Positions 18,700 to 29,953 of a DNA stretch of 64,000 bases are shown here, in pieces. Origin of the DNA: Terebella lapidaria (lineage: Eukaryota; Annelida; Polychaeta; Terebellida; Terebellidae); the NCBI GenBank assembly GCA_949152475.1, contig OX424569.1, positions 22,419,170-22,483,169 on the forward strand. Reading direction: 5' to 3'. The notes beneath the pieces were generated by a model, which worked only from the letters and a program-made list of their open reading frames with translations, was not told the origin of the DNA and searched no databases. Within the stretch, counting starts at the first letter, position 1. The number at the start of each line of letters is the position of its first letter. The position numbers were made by a program, and so were the translations under genes.

Positions 18700-19680
18700 T
18701 AATATCTCACTTAATATTGAGATTAGAGACTAGGAATCAATTGTGGACATATAGGAAATGATATATGCTGAATATTCTCGTGACCTTGAATTTGACCTTT
18801 GACCTCATTTTCAAGGTCACAGGACAAAATGGCTAATATCTCGCTTATTATCGACTTTACAGCTTAGAAATCAATTGTGAACATATAGGAAATGATATAT
18901 GCTGAATATTCTCGTGACCTTGAATTTGACCTTTGACCTCATTTTCAAGGTCACAGGACAAAATGGCTAATATCTCGCTTATTATCGACTTTACAGCTTA
19001 GGAATCCATTGTGAACATATAGGAAATGATATATGCTGAATATTCTCATGACCTTGAATTTGACCTTTGGCCTCATTTTCAAGGTCACAAGACAAAATGG
19101 CTAATATCTCGCTTATTATCGACTTTACAGCTTAGGAATCAATTGTGAACATATAGGAAATGATATATGCTGAATATTCTCGTGACCTTGAATTTGACCT
19201 TTGACCTCATTTCCAAGGTCACAGGACAAAATTGCTAATATCTCGCTTATTAACGGCTTTTACGGCTTAGGAATCAATTGTGAACATATAGGAAATGATA
19301 TATGCTGAATATTCTCGTGACCTTGAATTTGACCTTTGACCTCATTTTCAAGGTCACAGGACAAAATGGCCAATATCTTGCTTATTAGCGACTTTGCAGC
19401 TTAGGAATCAATTGTGAACATATAGGAAATGATATATGCTGAATATTCTAGTGACCTTGAATTTGACCCTTGACCTAAATTTCAAGGTTAGTCATTTTAT
19501 TTTCAAGGTCAGAATACAAAATGGCTTATATCTCGCTTATTATCAAATTTACAGCTTAGAGGTCCATAGTGAACATATAGGAAATGATGTATGCTGAATA
19601 TTTTGGTGATCTAGAATTTGACCTTTGATCTCATTTTCAAGGTCAGAGAACAAAATGGCTAATATGTCCCTTATTATCAT
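18700..19680. repeat. HINE 134-bp monomer array (second block)
   Basis: Seven near-identical monomers at 134-bp spacing, then a variant monomer (GGTTAGTCATTTTATTTTC) also seen at ~12920 and broken at 26028. The order of variants matches the first block, so both arrays were amplified as part of an element rather than expanded separately. Confidence 0.85.
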
Positions 19681-20462
19681 ATTTACATCTGCCCCTGGTG
19701 ACGCCAGTGTGTCTTTGGATAAACTATTTGGTCGGGCTTTGTTTCTATTGCAAAATGTTGTATTTTACGTTTCTTATGGTGGTAATAGATTGATACTTAC
19801 ATTTATACCACTGAGTCGGTGTCACTGCTGGCGGACGTTAAATCTGTCCCCGAGGATACCATCAACTCAGTAGCCTTCGGGCTTATGATTGGGTACTTTT
19901 GTACTTGTCATGTATCTATTCCATGGGGTTAGATTCGGATTTCTAAATTATTTTCATAGGTTGTTGGGCAGTTGTATACTAATTCCATCTGGTGTACAGT
20001 AGAAACAACTACATTTAACACATTGTCTGCCCCTGAAGACGCCAGTGTGTCTTTGGATAAACTATTTGGTCGGGCTTTGTTTGTTTCTATTGCAAAGTGT
20101 AGTATTTTACGTTTCTTATTGGCATCATCAAAATCTGATTGTATTGGTGGTAATAGATTGGTACTTACATTTACAGCATAGGAATCAATTGCGAATATAG
20201 AGGAATGATATATACTGAATATTTTCATAACCTTGAACTTTGACCTCATTTTCAAGGTCACATCACAGAATGGCTAATGTCTCACTTATTATCGACTTTA
20301 CAGCTTAGGAATTTATTGTGGACATACTGGAAGTGATATATTTGTTGAAAATTTCATGGCCTTGAATTTATCAGTGACTTTATTTTCAAGGTCACTGGAC
20401 AAAAGGCTAATATCTAAAATGTATATTGTCCGGTAACCTTTCTTAGCCCTTGGGCTAATTTT

Positions 20463-23400
20463 TTTCATTGATGCATAACACTCCTCACATGTACCCCTGT
20501 GACATGTATAAATTTCGTTGCGCTTGAATCGCTCGAAGTGGGCCATTTTGGGCCCAAACTCGGCCCAAATGGGACTTTCCCATGTTAAATTCTCCTATGC
20601 TTTATAATGGGACACATTAAAGCCTAATATCTCACTTAATATTGAGATTAGAGACTAGGAATCAATTGTGGACAAATAGGAAATGATATATGCTGAATAT
20701 TGTCGTGACCTTGAATTTGACCTCTGACCTTGGTTTCAAGGTCAGAGCGGCCGTTTTCGTCGAAAAATGGCCAATTTTGGACTTCGACGGTCGTTTTCTC
20801 AAAATCTGTTCAGTAACTTTTTTTTCTTATTGATGAAAAACACTCCTCATATGTACCCCTGTGACATGTATAAATTTCGTTGCGCTTGAATCGCTTGAAG
20901 TGGGCCATTTTGGGCCCAAACTCGGCCCAAATGTGACTTTCCGATGTTAAATTTTCCTGTGCTTTATAATGGCACACATTAAGCCTAATATCTCACTTAA
21001 TATTGAAATTAGAGACTAGGAATGAATTGTGGACATATAGGAAATGATATATGCTGAATATTCTCGTGACCTTGAATTTGACTTTTGACCTCATTTTCAA
21101 GGTCACAGGACAAAATGGCTAATATCTCGCTTATTATTGACTTAACAGCTTAGGAATCAGTTGTGAACATATAGGAAATGATATATGCTGAATATTCTTG
21201 TGACCTTGAATTTGACCTTTGACCTCATTTTCAAGGTCACATGACAAAATGGCTAATATCTCGCTTGTTATCGACTTTACAGTTTAGGAATCAATTGTGA
21301 ACATATAGGAAATGATATATGCTGAATATTTTCGTGACCTTGAATTTGACCTTTGACCTCATTTTCAAGGTCACATGACAAAATGGCTAATATCTCGCTT
21401 ATTATCGACTTTACAGCTTAGGATTCAATTGTGAACATATAGGAAATGATATATGCTGAATATTCTCATGACCTTGAATTTGACCTTTGACCTCATTTCC
21501 AAGGTCACAGGACAAAATTGCTAATATCTTGCTTATTATCGACTTTACAGCTTAGGAATCAATTGTGAACATATAGGAAATGATATATGCTGAATATTTT
21601 CATGACCTTGAATTTGACCTTTGACCTCATTTTCAAGGTCACATGACAAAATGGCTAATATCTCGCTTATTATCGACTTTACAGCTTAGGAATCAATTGT
21701 GAACATATAGGAAATGATATATGCTGAATATTCTCATGACCTTGAATTTGACCTTTGACCTCATTTCCAAGGTCACAGGACAAAATTGCTAATATCTCGC
21801 TTATTATCGACTTTACAGCTTAGGAATCAATTGTGAACATATAGGAAATGATATATGCTGAATATTCTCATGACCTTGAATTTGACCTTTGACCTCATTT
21901 TCAAGGTCACAGGACAAAATGGCCAATATCTTGCTTATTAGCGCCTTTACAGCTTAGGAATCAATTGTGAACATATAGGAAATGATATATGCTGAATATT
22001 CTAGTGACCTTGAATTTGACTTTTGACCTCATTTTCAAGGTCAACAGGAGAAAATGGCTAATATCTCGCTTATTATCGACTTTACAGCTCAGGAATCAAT
22101 TGTGAACATATAGGAAATGATATATTCTGAATATTTTAATGAGATTGAATTTGACCTTTGACCTAAATTTCAAGGTCAGTCATTTTATTTTCAAAGTCAG
22201 ATTACAAAATGGCTTATATCTCGCTTATTAGGTTACCGGACCTTTGGTCCGATAACCTATTGCCATGGCGTTGCGTCCGGCGTCCGTCGTCCGTCGTCCG
22301 TCGTCCGTCGTCCGTCCGTCCGTCCGTTCACATTTTTATCTTTAAAGTTTATGATGGAATATTTCTGAAATTTTGCACAAAAATAACTAAAAATATTTCC
22401 AGGAAAGGTTTTTTTTAGTTTTCTGATTTTCCAATTTTTTTCAAAATGGCGGCCGTTTTCGTCGAAAAATGGCCAATTTTGGACTTTGACAATCATTTTC
22501 TCAAAATCTTATCAGTAACTTTTTTTCTTATTGATGCATAACACTCCTCCTATGTGCCCCTGTGACATGTATAAATTTCGTTGCCCTTGAATCGCTCGAA
22601 GTGGGCCATTTTGGGCCCAAACTCGGCCCAAATGGGACTCTCCCATGTTAAATTCTCCTATGCTTTATAATGGGACACAATTAAGCCTAATATCTCACTT
22701 AATATTGAGATTAGAGACTAGGAATCAATTGTGCACATATAGGAAATGATATATCCTGAATATTCTGGTGACCTTGAATTTGACCTCTGACCTCGGTTTC
22801 AAGGTCAGAGGGCCATTTTCGTCGAAAAATGGCCAATTTTGGACTTTGACGGTCGTTTTCTCAGAATCCGTTCAGTAACTATTTTTCTTATCAATGCATA
22901 ACACTCCTCATATGTACCCCTGTGACACGTATAAATTTCGTTGCCCTTGAATCGCTCGAAGTAGGCCATTTTGGGCCCAAACTCGGCCCAAATGGGACTT
23001 TCCCATGTTAAATTCTCCTATGCTTGACAATGGGACACATTAAGCCTAATATCTCACTTAATATTGAGATTAGAGACTAGGAATCAATTGTGGACATATA
23101 GGAAATGATATATGCTGAATATTCTCAGGGTCTTGAATTTGACCTCTGACCTCGGTTTCAAGGTCAGAGCACAAAATGTCTAATATCTTGCTTATTAACG
23201 ACTTTACAGCTTAGGAACCAATTGTGGACATATAGGAAATGATATATGCCGAATATTCTGATGACCTTGAATTTGACCTTTGACCTCATTTTCAAGGTCA
23301 CACCACAGAATGGCTAATATCTCCCTTATTATCGATTTTACAGCTTAGGGATCAATTGTGGACATATAGGAAATGATATATGCTGAATATTCTCGTGATC

Positions 23401-25377
23401 TTGAATTTGACTTCTGACCTCAGTTTCAAGGTCAAAGCACAAAATGGCTAATATCTTGCTTATTATTGACTTTACAGTGTAGGAATCAATTATGAACTTA
23501 TAGGAAATGATATATGCAGATTATTGTCATGACCTTGAATTTGACCTTTGACCTCATTTTCAAAGTCACAGGACAAAATGGCTAATATCTCATTTATTAT
23601 CGATTCTACAGCTTAGGGAGCAATTGTGGACATATAGGAAATGATATATGCTGAATATTCTTGTGACCTTGAATTTGAGCTTTGACCTCATTTTCAAAGT
23701 CACAGGACAAAATGGCTAATATCTCATTTATTATCGATTCTACAGCTTAGGGAGCAACTGTGGTCATATAGGAAATGATATATGCTGAATATTATCGTGA
23801 CCTTGAATTTGACCTCTGACCTCAGTTTCAAGGTCAGAGCTCAAAATGGCTAATATTTCGCTTATTATTGACTTTACAGCTTAGGAATCAATTGTGGACA
23901 TATAGGAAATGATATATGCAGATTAATATCGAGACTATCAATTTGACCTTTGACCTCATTTTCAGGATCACAGGACAAAATGGCTGATATCTCGCTTTTT
24001 ATCCACTTTACAGCTTAGCAATCAATTGTGAACATATAGGAAATGATATATGCTGAATATTGCTATGACCTTGAATTTGACCTTGACCTCCTTTTCAAGG
24101 TCGCAGGACAAAATAGCTAATATCTCGCTTATTATCGATTTCACAGCTTAGGAATCAATTATGAACATATAGGAAATGATATATGCTGAATATTGCTATG
24201 ACCTTGAATTTGACCTTTGACCTCATTTTCAAGGTCAGAGAACGAAATGGGTAATATCTCGCTTTTTATTGACTTTACAGCTTAGCAATCAATTGGGGAC
24301 ATATAGAAAATGATATATTCTGAACATTGTCATGACCTTGAACTTCACCTTTGACCTAATTTCCAAGGTCACAGGACAAAATGGCTAATGGCTTGCTCAT
24401 TATGGACTTTACAGCTTAGGAATCAATTATGAACATATAGGAAATGATATATGCTGAATATTCTCGTGGCCTTGAATTTGAGCTTTGACCTCATTTTCAA
24501 GGTCACAGGACAAAATGGCCAATATCTTGCTTATTAGCGACTTTACAGCTTAGGAATCGATTGTGAACATATAGAAAATGATATATGCTGAAAATTCTCG
24601 TGACCTTGAATTTGACCTTTGACCTCATTTTCAAGGTCACAGGACAAAACGGCCAATATCTTGCTTATTAGCGACTTTACAGCTTAGAAATCAATTGTGA
24701 ACATATAGGAAATGATATATGCTGAATATTCTAGTGACCTTGAATTTGACTTTTGACCTCATTTTCAAGGTCAACAGGACGAAATGGCTAATATCTCGCT
24801 TATTATCGACTTTACAGCTTAGGAATCAATTGTGAACATATAGGAAATGATATATTCTGAATATTTTAATGATATTGAATTTGACCTTTGACCTAAATTT
24901 CAAGGTCAGTCATTTTATTTTCAAAGTCAGATTACAAAATGGCTTATATCTCGCTTATTATCAAATTTACAGCTTAGGGGTCCATAGTGAACATATAGGA
25001 AATGATGTATGCTGAATAGTTTGGTGATCTAGAATTTAACCTTTGATCCCCTTTTCAAGGTTAGAGATATGGCGATTTCAGTGGTCACCTTGAATTTGAC
25101 CTTCAACTTTCTCGGCTTAACTCTGTATATTTCTCCGGTAACCTTTCTAGCCCATTGGGCTAATTTTATCAAATTTACAGCTTAGGGGTCCATAGTGAAC
25201 ATATATAGGAAATGATGTATGCTGAATAGTTTGGTGATCTGGAATTTAACCTTTGATCCCATTTTCAAGGTTAGAGATATGGCGATTTCAGTGGTCACCT
25301 TGAATTTGACTTTCAACTTTCTCGGCTTAACTCTGTATATTTCTCCGGTAACCTTTCTAGCCCATTGGGCTAATTTT
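20463..25377 (+). mobile_element. HINE (CTCCGG 3'-end type) lacking a 5' end, interrupted by another HINE
   Basis: It begins within the leader (CATTGATGCATAACACTCC), and its own 5' hairpin is not present next to it. It carries a 134-bp array to 22229 and is split in CGCTTATT by the element 22230-25167. It resumes with ATCAAATTTACAGC at 25168 and ends in TCTCCGGTAACC and TAGCCCATTGGGCTAA. The variant order matches 29954-32314, 33062-35184 and 59501-61808. Confidence 0.68.
22230..25167 (+). mobile_element. Nested HINE, full length
   Basis: It starts with the hairpin AGGTTACCGGACC TTT GGTCCGATAACCT. Next come GTCC repeats, a leader with ACATTTTTATCTTTAAAG and CAAAATGGCGGCCG, and about 18 monomers of 134 bp. 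It ends in CTCCGGTAACC (inverted repeat of the 5' terminus) and the hairpin TAGCCCATTGGGCTA before TTTT. It sits in TT/AT of the outer element with no target duplication visible, as expected for Helentron-type insertion in T-rich sites. It is about 2.9 kb with no reading frame. Confidence 0.82.
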
Positions 25378-26028
25378 ATCGACTTTACAGCTTAGAAATC
25401 AATTGTGAACATATAGGAAATGATATATGCTGAATATTCTCAAGACCTTGAATTTGACCTTTGACCTCATTTTCAAGGTCACAGGACAAAATGGCTAATA
25501 TCTCGCTTATTATCGACTTTACAGCTTAGGAATCTATTGTGAACATATAGGAAATGATATATGCTGAATATTCTCGTGACCTTGAATTTGACCTTTGGCC
25601 TCATTTTCAAGGTCACAGAACAAAATGGCTAATATCTCGCTTATTATCGACTTTACAGCTTAGGAATCAATTGTGAACATATAGGAAATGATATATGCTG
25701 AATATTCTCGTGACCTTGAATTTGACCTTTAACCTCATTTCCAAGGTCACAGGACAAAATTGCTAATATCTCGCTTATTATCGACTTGACGGCTTAGGAA
25801 TCAATTGTGAATATATAGGAAATGATATATGCTGAATATTCTCGTGACCTTGAGTTTGACCTTTCACCTCATTTTCAAGGTCACATGACAAAATGGCCAA
25901 TATCTTGCTTATTAGCGACTTTGCAGCTTAGGAATCAATTGTGAACATATAGGAAATAATATATGCTGAATATTCTAGTGACCTTGAATTTGACCCTTGA
26001 CCTAAATTTCAAGGTTAGTCATTTCATT

Positions 26029-27370
26029 AGCTTACCGGCCCTTTGGGCCGATAAGCTATTATCGTGGTTTTTCGTCCGTCGTCCGTCCGTCGTTCGTCAG
26101 GCGTCCGTCCGGGTCTGTAACTTTTTTTTGGCATGATGACTTTCCCCATAAATTTGTCAGAACATACCTTAGGCCAATATCTAAAAACACTTTTTAAATT
26201 TTTTTGATTGAATCGTTTTCGCCGATTTGGCGGCCATTTTTGACGAAAAATTGCCAATTTTGGACTTTGGTGGCCATTTTCTCAAAATCTGTCTGATCAG
26301 TTTTGAGATTTTTGTTTCAAAACATTCCTCTCATGTACCTCTATGACATGTATAAGTTTCGTTGCCCTTGAATCGCTGGTCTGCGTGTGGTGGCCATTTT
26401 TATTTTTTGACGGTTCGGCGAAAAAAAATTTTTTTGTCCCAAATCAAGTCACTATTCGTTTTGAGCCATTTCCAGCAAAAAAAAAAAAAAATTTTTTTTT
26501 GATCCTTGAAAATTTTTAGGACTTCGAAAATTTCACCCAATTTTTCCTTCATAATGGGAGCTATCCAGAGTAATCTCATAGAACACTTCAAGATAGAGCC
26601 TAAGCATTGGCACATTCAAATGGGAAATCATATATTGCGGTTTGAGTGGTGACCTTGAATTTGACCTTCAATGACCTTGAAAGGTCAAAACGACCTTTTT
26701 TGTCGAAAAAACGATGAATTTTGCCTTTGGTGGTCATTTTCTCGAAATTTCATTGAAGGTCAAATTCAAGGTCACCACTCAAACCGCAATATATGATTTC
26801 CCATTTGAATGTGCCAATACTTAGGCTCTATCTTGAAGTGTTCTATGAGATTACTCTGCATATCTCCCATTTTGGAGGAAAAATTGGGTGAAATTTTCTA
26901 AATCCAAAAAAATTTTCGATATTAAAAAAAAAAATTTTTTTTTTTTTTTGCTGGAAATGGCTCAAAACGAATAGCGACTTGATTTGGAACAAAAAAAATC
27001 AAAATGGCCGCCACACGCAGACCGGCGATTCAAGAGCAACGAAACCTAAACATGTCATAGAGGTACATGAGAGGAATGTTTTGTAACAAAAATCTCAAAA
27101 CTGATCAGACAGTTTTTGAGAAAATGGCCACCAAAGCCAAAATTGGCAATTTCTCGTCAAAAATGGCCCCCAAATCGGCAAAAACGATTCAATCAAAAAA
27201 ATTCAAAAAACGTTTTTAGATATTGGCCTGAGGTATGTTCTGACAAATTTATGGGGAAATTCATCATGCCAAAAAAACGTTACAGATCCGGACGGACGAC
27301 GGACAGACGACGGACGACGGACGAAAAACCACGATAATAGCTTATCGGCCCAAAGGGCCGGTAAGCTAAT
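26029..27370. mobile_element. Foldback A: ~1.34-kb palindrome of a second HINE family
   Basis: The ends are AGCTTACCGGCCC TTT GGGCCGATAAGCT on the left and its complement on the right (CGGCCCAAAGGGCCGGTAAGC). The two ~650-bp arms are inverted copies including the GTCC microsatellite, GGCATGATGACTTTCCCC and GCCGATTTGGCGGCCATTTT. They meet around 26690-26760, with a short non-palindromic centre. Transcribed either way, it would fold into a long duplex. Arm divergence is moderate, so the palindrome is not very recent. Confidence 0.85.
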
Positions 27371-27847
27371 AATTTAGAAATCCGAATCTAACCCCATGGA
27401 ATAGATACATGACAAGTACAAAAGTACCCAATCACAAGCCCGAAGGCTACTGAGTTGATGGTATCCTCGGGGACAGATTTAACGTCCGCCAGCAGTGACA
27501 CCGACTCAGTGGTATAAATGTAAGTATCAATCTATTACCACCAATACAATCAAATTTTGATGATGCCAATAAGAAACGTAAAATACAACATTTTGCAATA
27601 GAAACAAACCTCGACCAAATAGTTTATCCAAAGACACACTGGGGTCATCAGGGGCAGATGTAAAGATGATAATAAGCGATATATTAGCCATTTTGTTCTC
27701 TTACCTTGGAAATGAGATCAAAGGTCAAATTCTAGATCACCAAATTATTCAGCATACATCATTTCCTATATGTTCACTATGGACCCCTAAGCTGTAAATT
27801 TGATAATAAGCGAGATCTAAGCCATTTTGTATTCTGACCTTGAAAAA
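27371..27847 (-). repeat. Inverted ~475-bp segment of the HINE
   Basis: This block is the reverse complement of sequence found uninverted at ~13.0-13.4 kb and ~19.5-19.95 kb. It runs from the complement of GGATTTCTAAATT to the complement of TTTTCAAGGTCAGAATAC. The flanks outside the two foldbacks are exactly the neighbours expected on either side, so the segment was flipped in place. Confidence 0.85.
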
Positions 27848-28070
27848 CATAGCACCAAGGGTGCTGTAGCTTACCGGCAATCATGTGAATTGCGTGGAAT
27901 ACTGAATACATATAAATTGTTACACTGATGGTAAAATCTATATGTTAAAACAACATTTACGAAGATGTTTTAACATATTGATTTTAACATCAGTGTAACA
28001 ATTTATATGTATTCAGTATTCTATGCAATTCACATGATTGCCGGTAAGCTACAGCACCCTTGGTGCTATG
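27848..28070. mobile_element. Foldback B: 223-bp palindrome with a third type of terminus
   Basis: It begins CATAGCACCAAGGGTGCT then GTAGCTTACCGGC, and ends with the complement GCCGGTAAGCTAC and AGCACCCTTGGTGCTATG before TTTTT. Arms of ~100 bp (AATACTGAATACATATAAATT and so on) are nearly perfect inverted copies. The terminal hairpin plus TTACCGG core follow the same layout as the HINE 3' ends, but with different hairpin sequence. Confidence 0.82.
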
Positions 28071-28589
28071 TTTTTCATAGGTTGTTGGGCAGTTGTATAC
28101 TAATTCCATCTGGTGTACAGTGGAAACAACTACATTTAACACATTGTCTGCCCCTGAAGACGCCAGTGTGTCTTTGGATAAACTGTTTGGTCGGGCTTTG
28201 TTTGTTTCTATTGCAAAATGTAGTATTTTACGTTTCTTATTGGCATCATCAAAATCTGATTGTATTGGTGGTAATAGATTGATACTTACATTTACAGCAT
28301 AGGAATCAATTGCAAATATAGAGGAATGATATATACTGAATATTTTCATGACCTTGAACTTGAACTTTGACCTCATTTTCAAGGTCACATCACAGAATGG
28401 CTAATGTCTCACTTATTATCGACTTTACAGCTTAGGAATTTATTGTGGACATACTAGAAGTGATATATTTGTTAAAAATTTCATGGCCTTGAATTTATCA
28501 GTGACTTTATTTTCAAGGTCACTGGACAAAAGGCTAATATCTAAAATGTATATTGTCCGGTAACCTTTCTTAGCCCTTGGGCTAATTTT

Positions 28590-29953
28590 CATTTTAGTAC
28601 ATATCTCAAGAATCATTTTTTTGAGTCAGCATTTTGTTTGTTTGTTTGTTTGGTATCTCAGTACGGGGTGTCATAGAGCAAAACATAGAGCAAAACAGAT
28701 GTCATTCTTGGCAAGCATGTTATAAATGTTACAGGTTAATCTCTACACCGCGATGCCTCCAAGGCATCTTTAGGCCTTGACATCTATGTGCAGTTCTGTC
28801 AGATTCCATGACAGGGGAGATGTGGTCCCATCTGGCTTTGATATAGAGATATAAACTTGTCACCAGTAGCCACAGAAGACCTTCTGTACCTTCTAGTTAA
28901 TGAGTGTACTTTGTTTTTGTGTGTCAAAAGCTTTTTTTGTATATTTTGTTATTAATTTTTGCAAAGCAGAAAAAAAACTACAAATGTTTGATAATTGTGT
29001 GAATGAATCATGTGATAATTCAAAATGAATTGAAATCAAGTTTTGTTCACAAATGAACATGTCAAACTCTATACAAGTTTTCAAATACACAATTGTTGAT
29101 TGTAATGCAATATCCAGAACAAACAAACAAAAACATAGCAAAAAAATGAAAATGACGCTACAAATATATTCACAGATTTGTGAGATACGATGACTGATAT
29201 GATTACTTCTAAAATTTGAAAACTGTCCCGAGGCAAACCAACAAGCTGCACAACCTCCTCGTAGAAAACTTAGCATGGATTATAAAGTGATTATGTCCGA
29301 GGGAATACATGTACATGTAGCTGGTTCTTGCATACATTTACAATTTTGCATTACCACACACAAATACTGGTAACGATTAAAAAACAACAACACTAGATGT
29401 ATTTCCATTAGAATAATAAAACTAATATGCCCTACCGGTATCAGGGGGATTTACACTGACATTAACTAACCTTCTAATGAGCAAAATATATGCAATGTTT
29501 CATTGCTACCAGTATACATGTACATTAAATTGTATGATTGAATAGGGTAGAGAATTGATCAAGCCATGTACTGGACAAAATGTTTTATTTTACCAAAATG
29601 TACAACTTTGACATGACAATACACAGTTACTGATACAAATAAATAAATCCCATTATACCAAAATTCACATTTGACAAATGTAAGGTTGTCAAACTAAACA
29701 GTACGTTTTGGTCCGAATCATTCACTGTGTATTGAGCCATTCCCAGGCAACAACATTATAAAAAAAAATTACCATTGGAAATGTTTTTGACATAAATGAT
29801 GTACAAAATTTGACCCATCATTTTCTTCATACTGGGAGCTGTACTTAGTAAACGCCCATAGTGGGCTAGATTGTCAATAGATTGTTACTGTAAAACTACT
29901 AATTAAGGCATTTCGGCAGAAATGCCTTTATGGTTTTAGCAGAATTTTTTTTT
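28590..29953. other. No gene or repeat recognised
   Basis: AT-rich sequence with a short GTTT run at ~28637 and scattered short frames without recognisable content. It separates two HINE clusters. Nothing supports a gene. Confidence 0.4.

Larger units (their letters stand above)
16192..20462 (+). mobile_element. HINE with a word-repeat cassette and a nested HINE
   Basis: The 5' hairpin starts at 16192 directly after the preceding element's T-run. Its GTCC microsatellite is split by a 153-bp cassette, then the leader (ATCTTTAAAGTTTATGG, GAAATTTTGCACAAAAAT, CAAAATGGCGGCC) follows. A second HINE (17004-18539) sits in the T-run of its CAGTAACTTTTTT, and the host sequence resumes with CTTATTGATGCATAAC. 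Monomer arrays and the GACGCCAGTG module follow, ending in TGTCCGGTAACC and TTAGCCCTTGGGCTAA at ~20460. Confidence 0.75.
25378..28589 (+). mobile_element. 3' part of a HINE carrying two foldbacks and an inverted segment
   Basis: The 134-bp array resumes at ATCGACTTTACAGC after the previous element's end. It is interrupted at 26028 by foldback A, an inverted segment and foldback B, and resumes at 28071 with TTTTTCATAGGTTG. It ends in TTGTCCGGTAACC and TTAGCCCTTGGGCTAA at ~28589. Parallel uninterrupted copies at 13.0-14.7 kb and 19.4-20.46 kb show the original order. Confidence 0.78.

Noticed and set aside
22230-22270. Simple cut-and-paste TIR transposon for the AGGTTACCGG elements
   Set aside because: The inverted copy is ~20 bp inside the 3' end, followed by a separate hairpin and T-run, and no target duplication is seen; this asymmetric plan is that of Helentron-type elements.
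18700-25000. Regular repeats resembling a CRISPR array
   Set aside because: The whole 134-bp monomer is repeated with no unique spacers; it is a satellite inside animal transposons.
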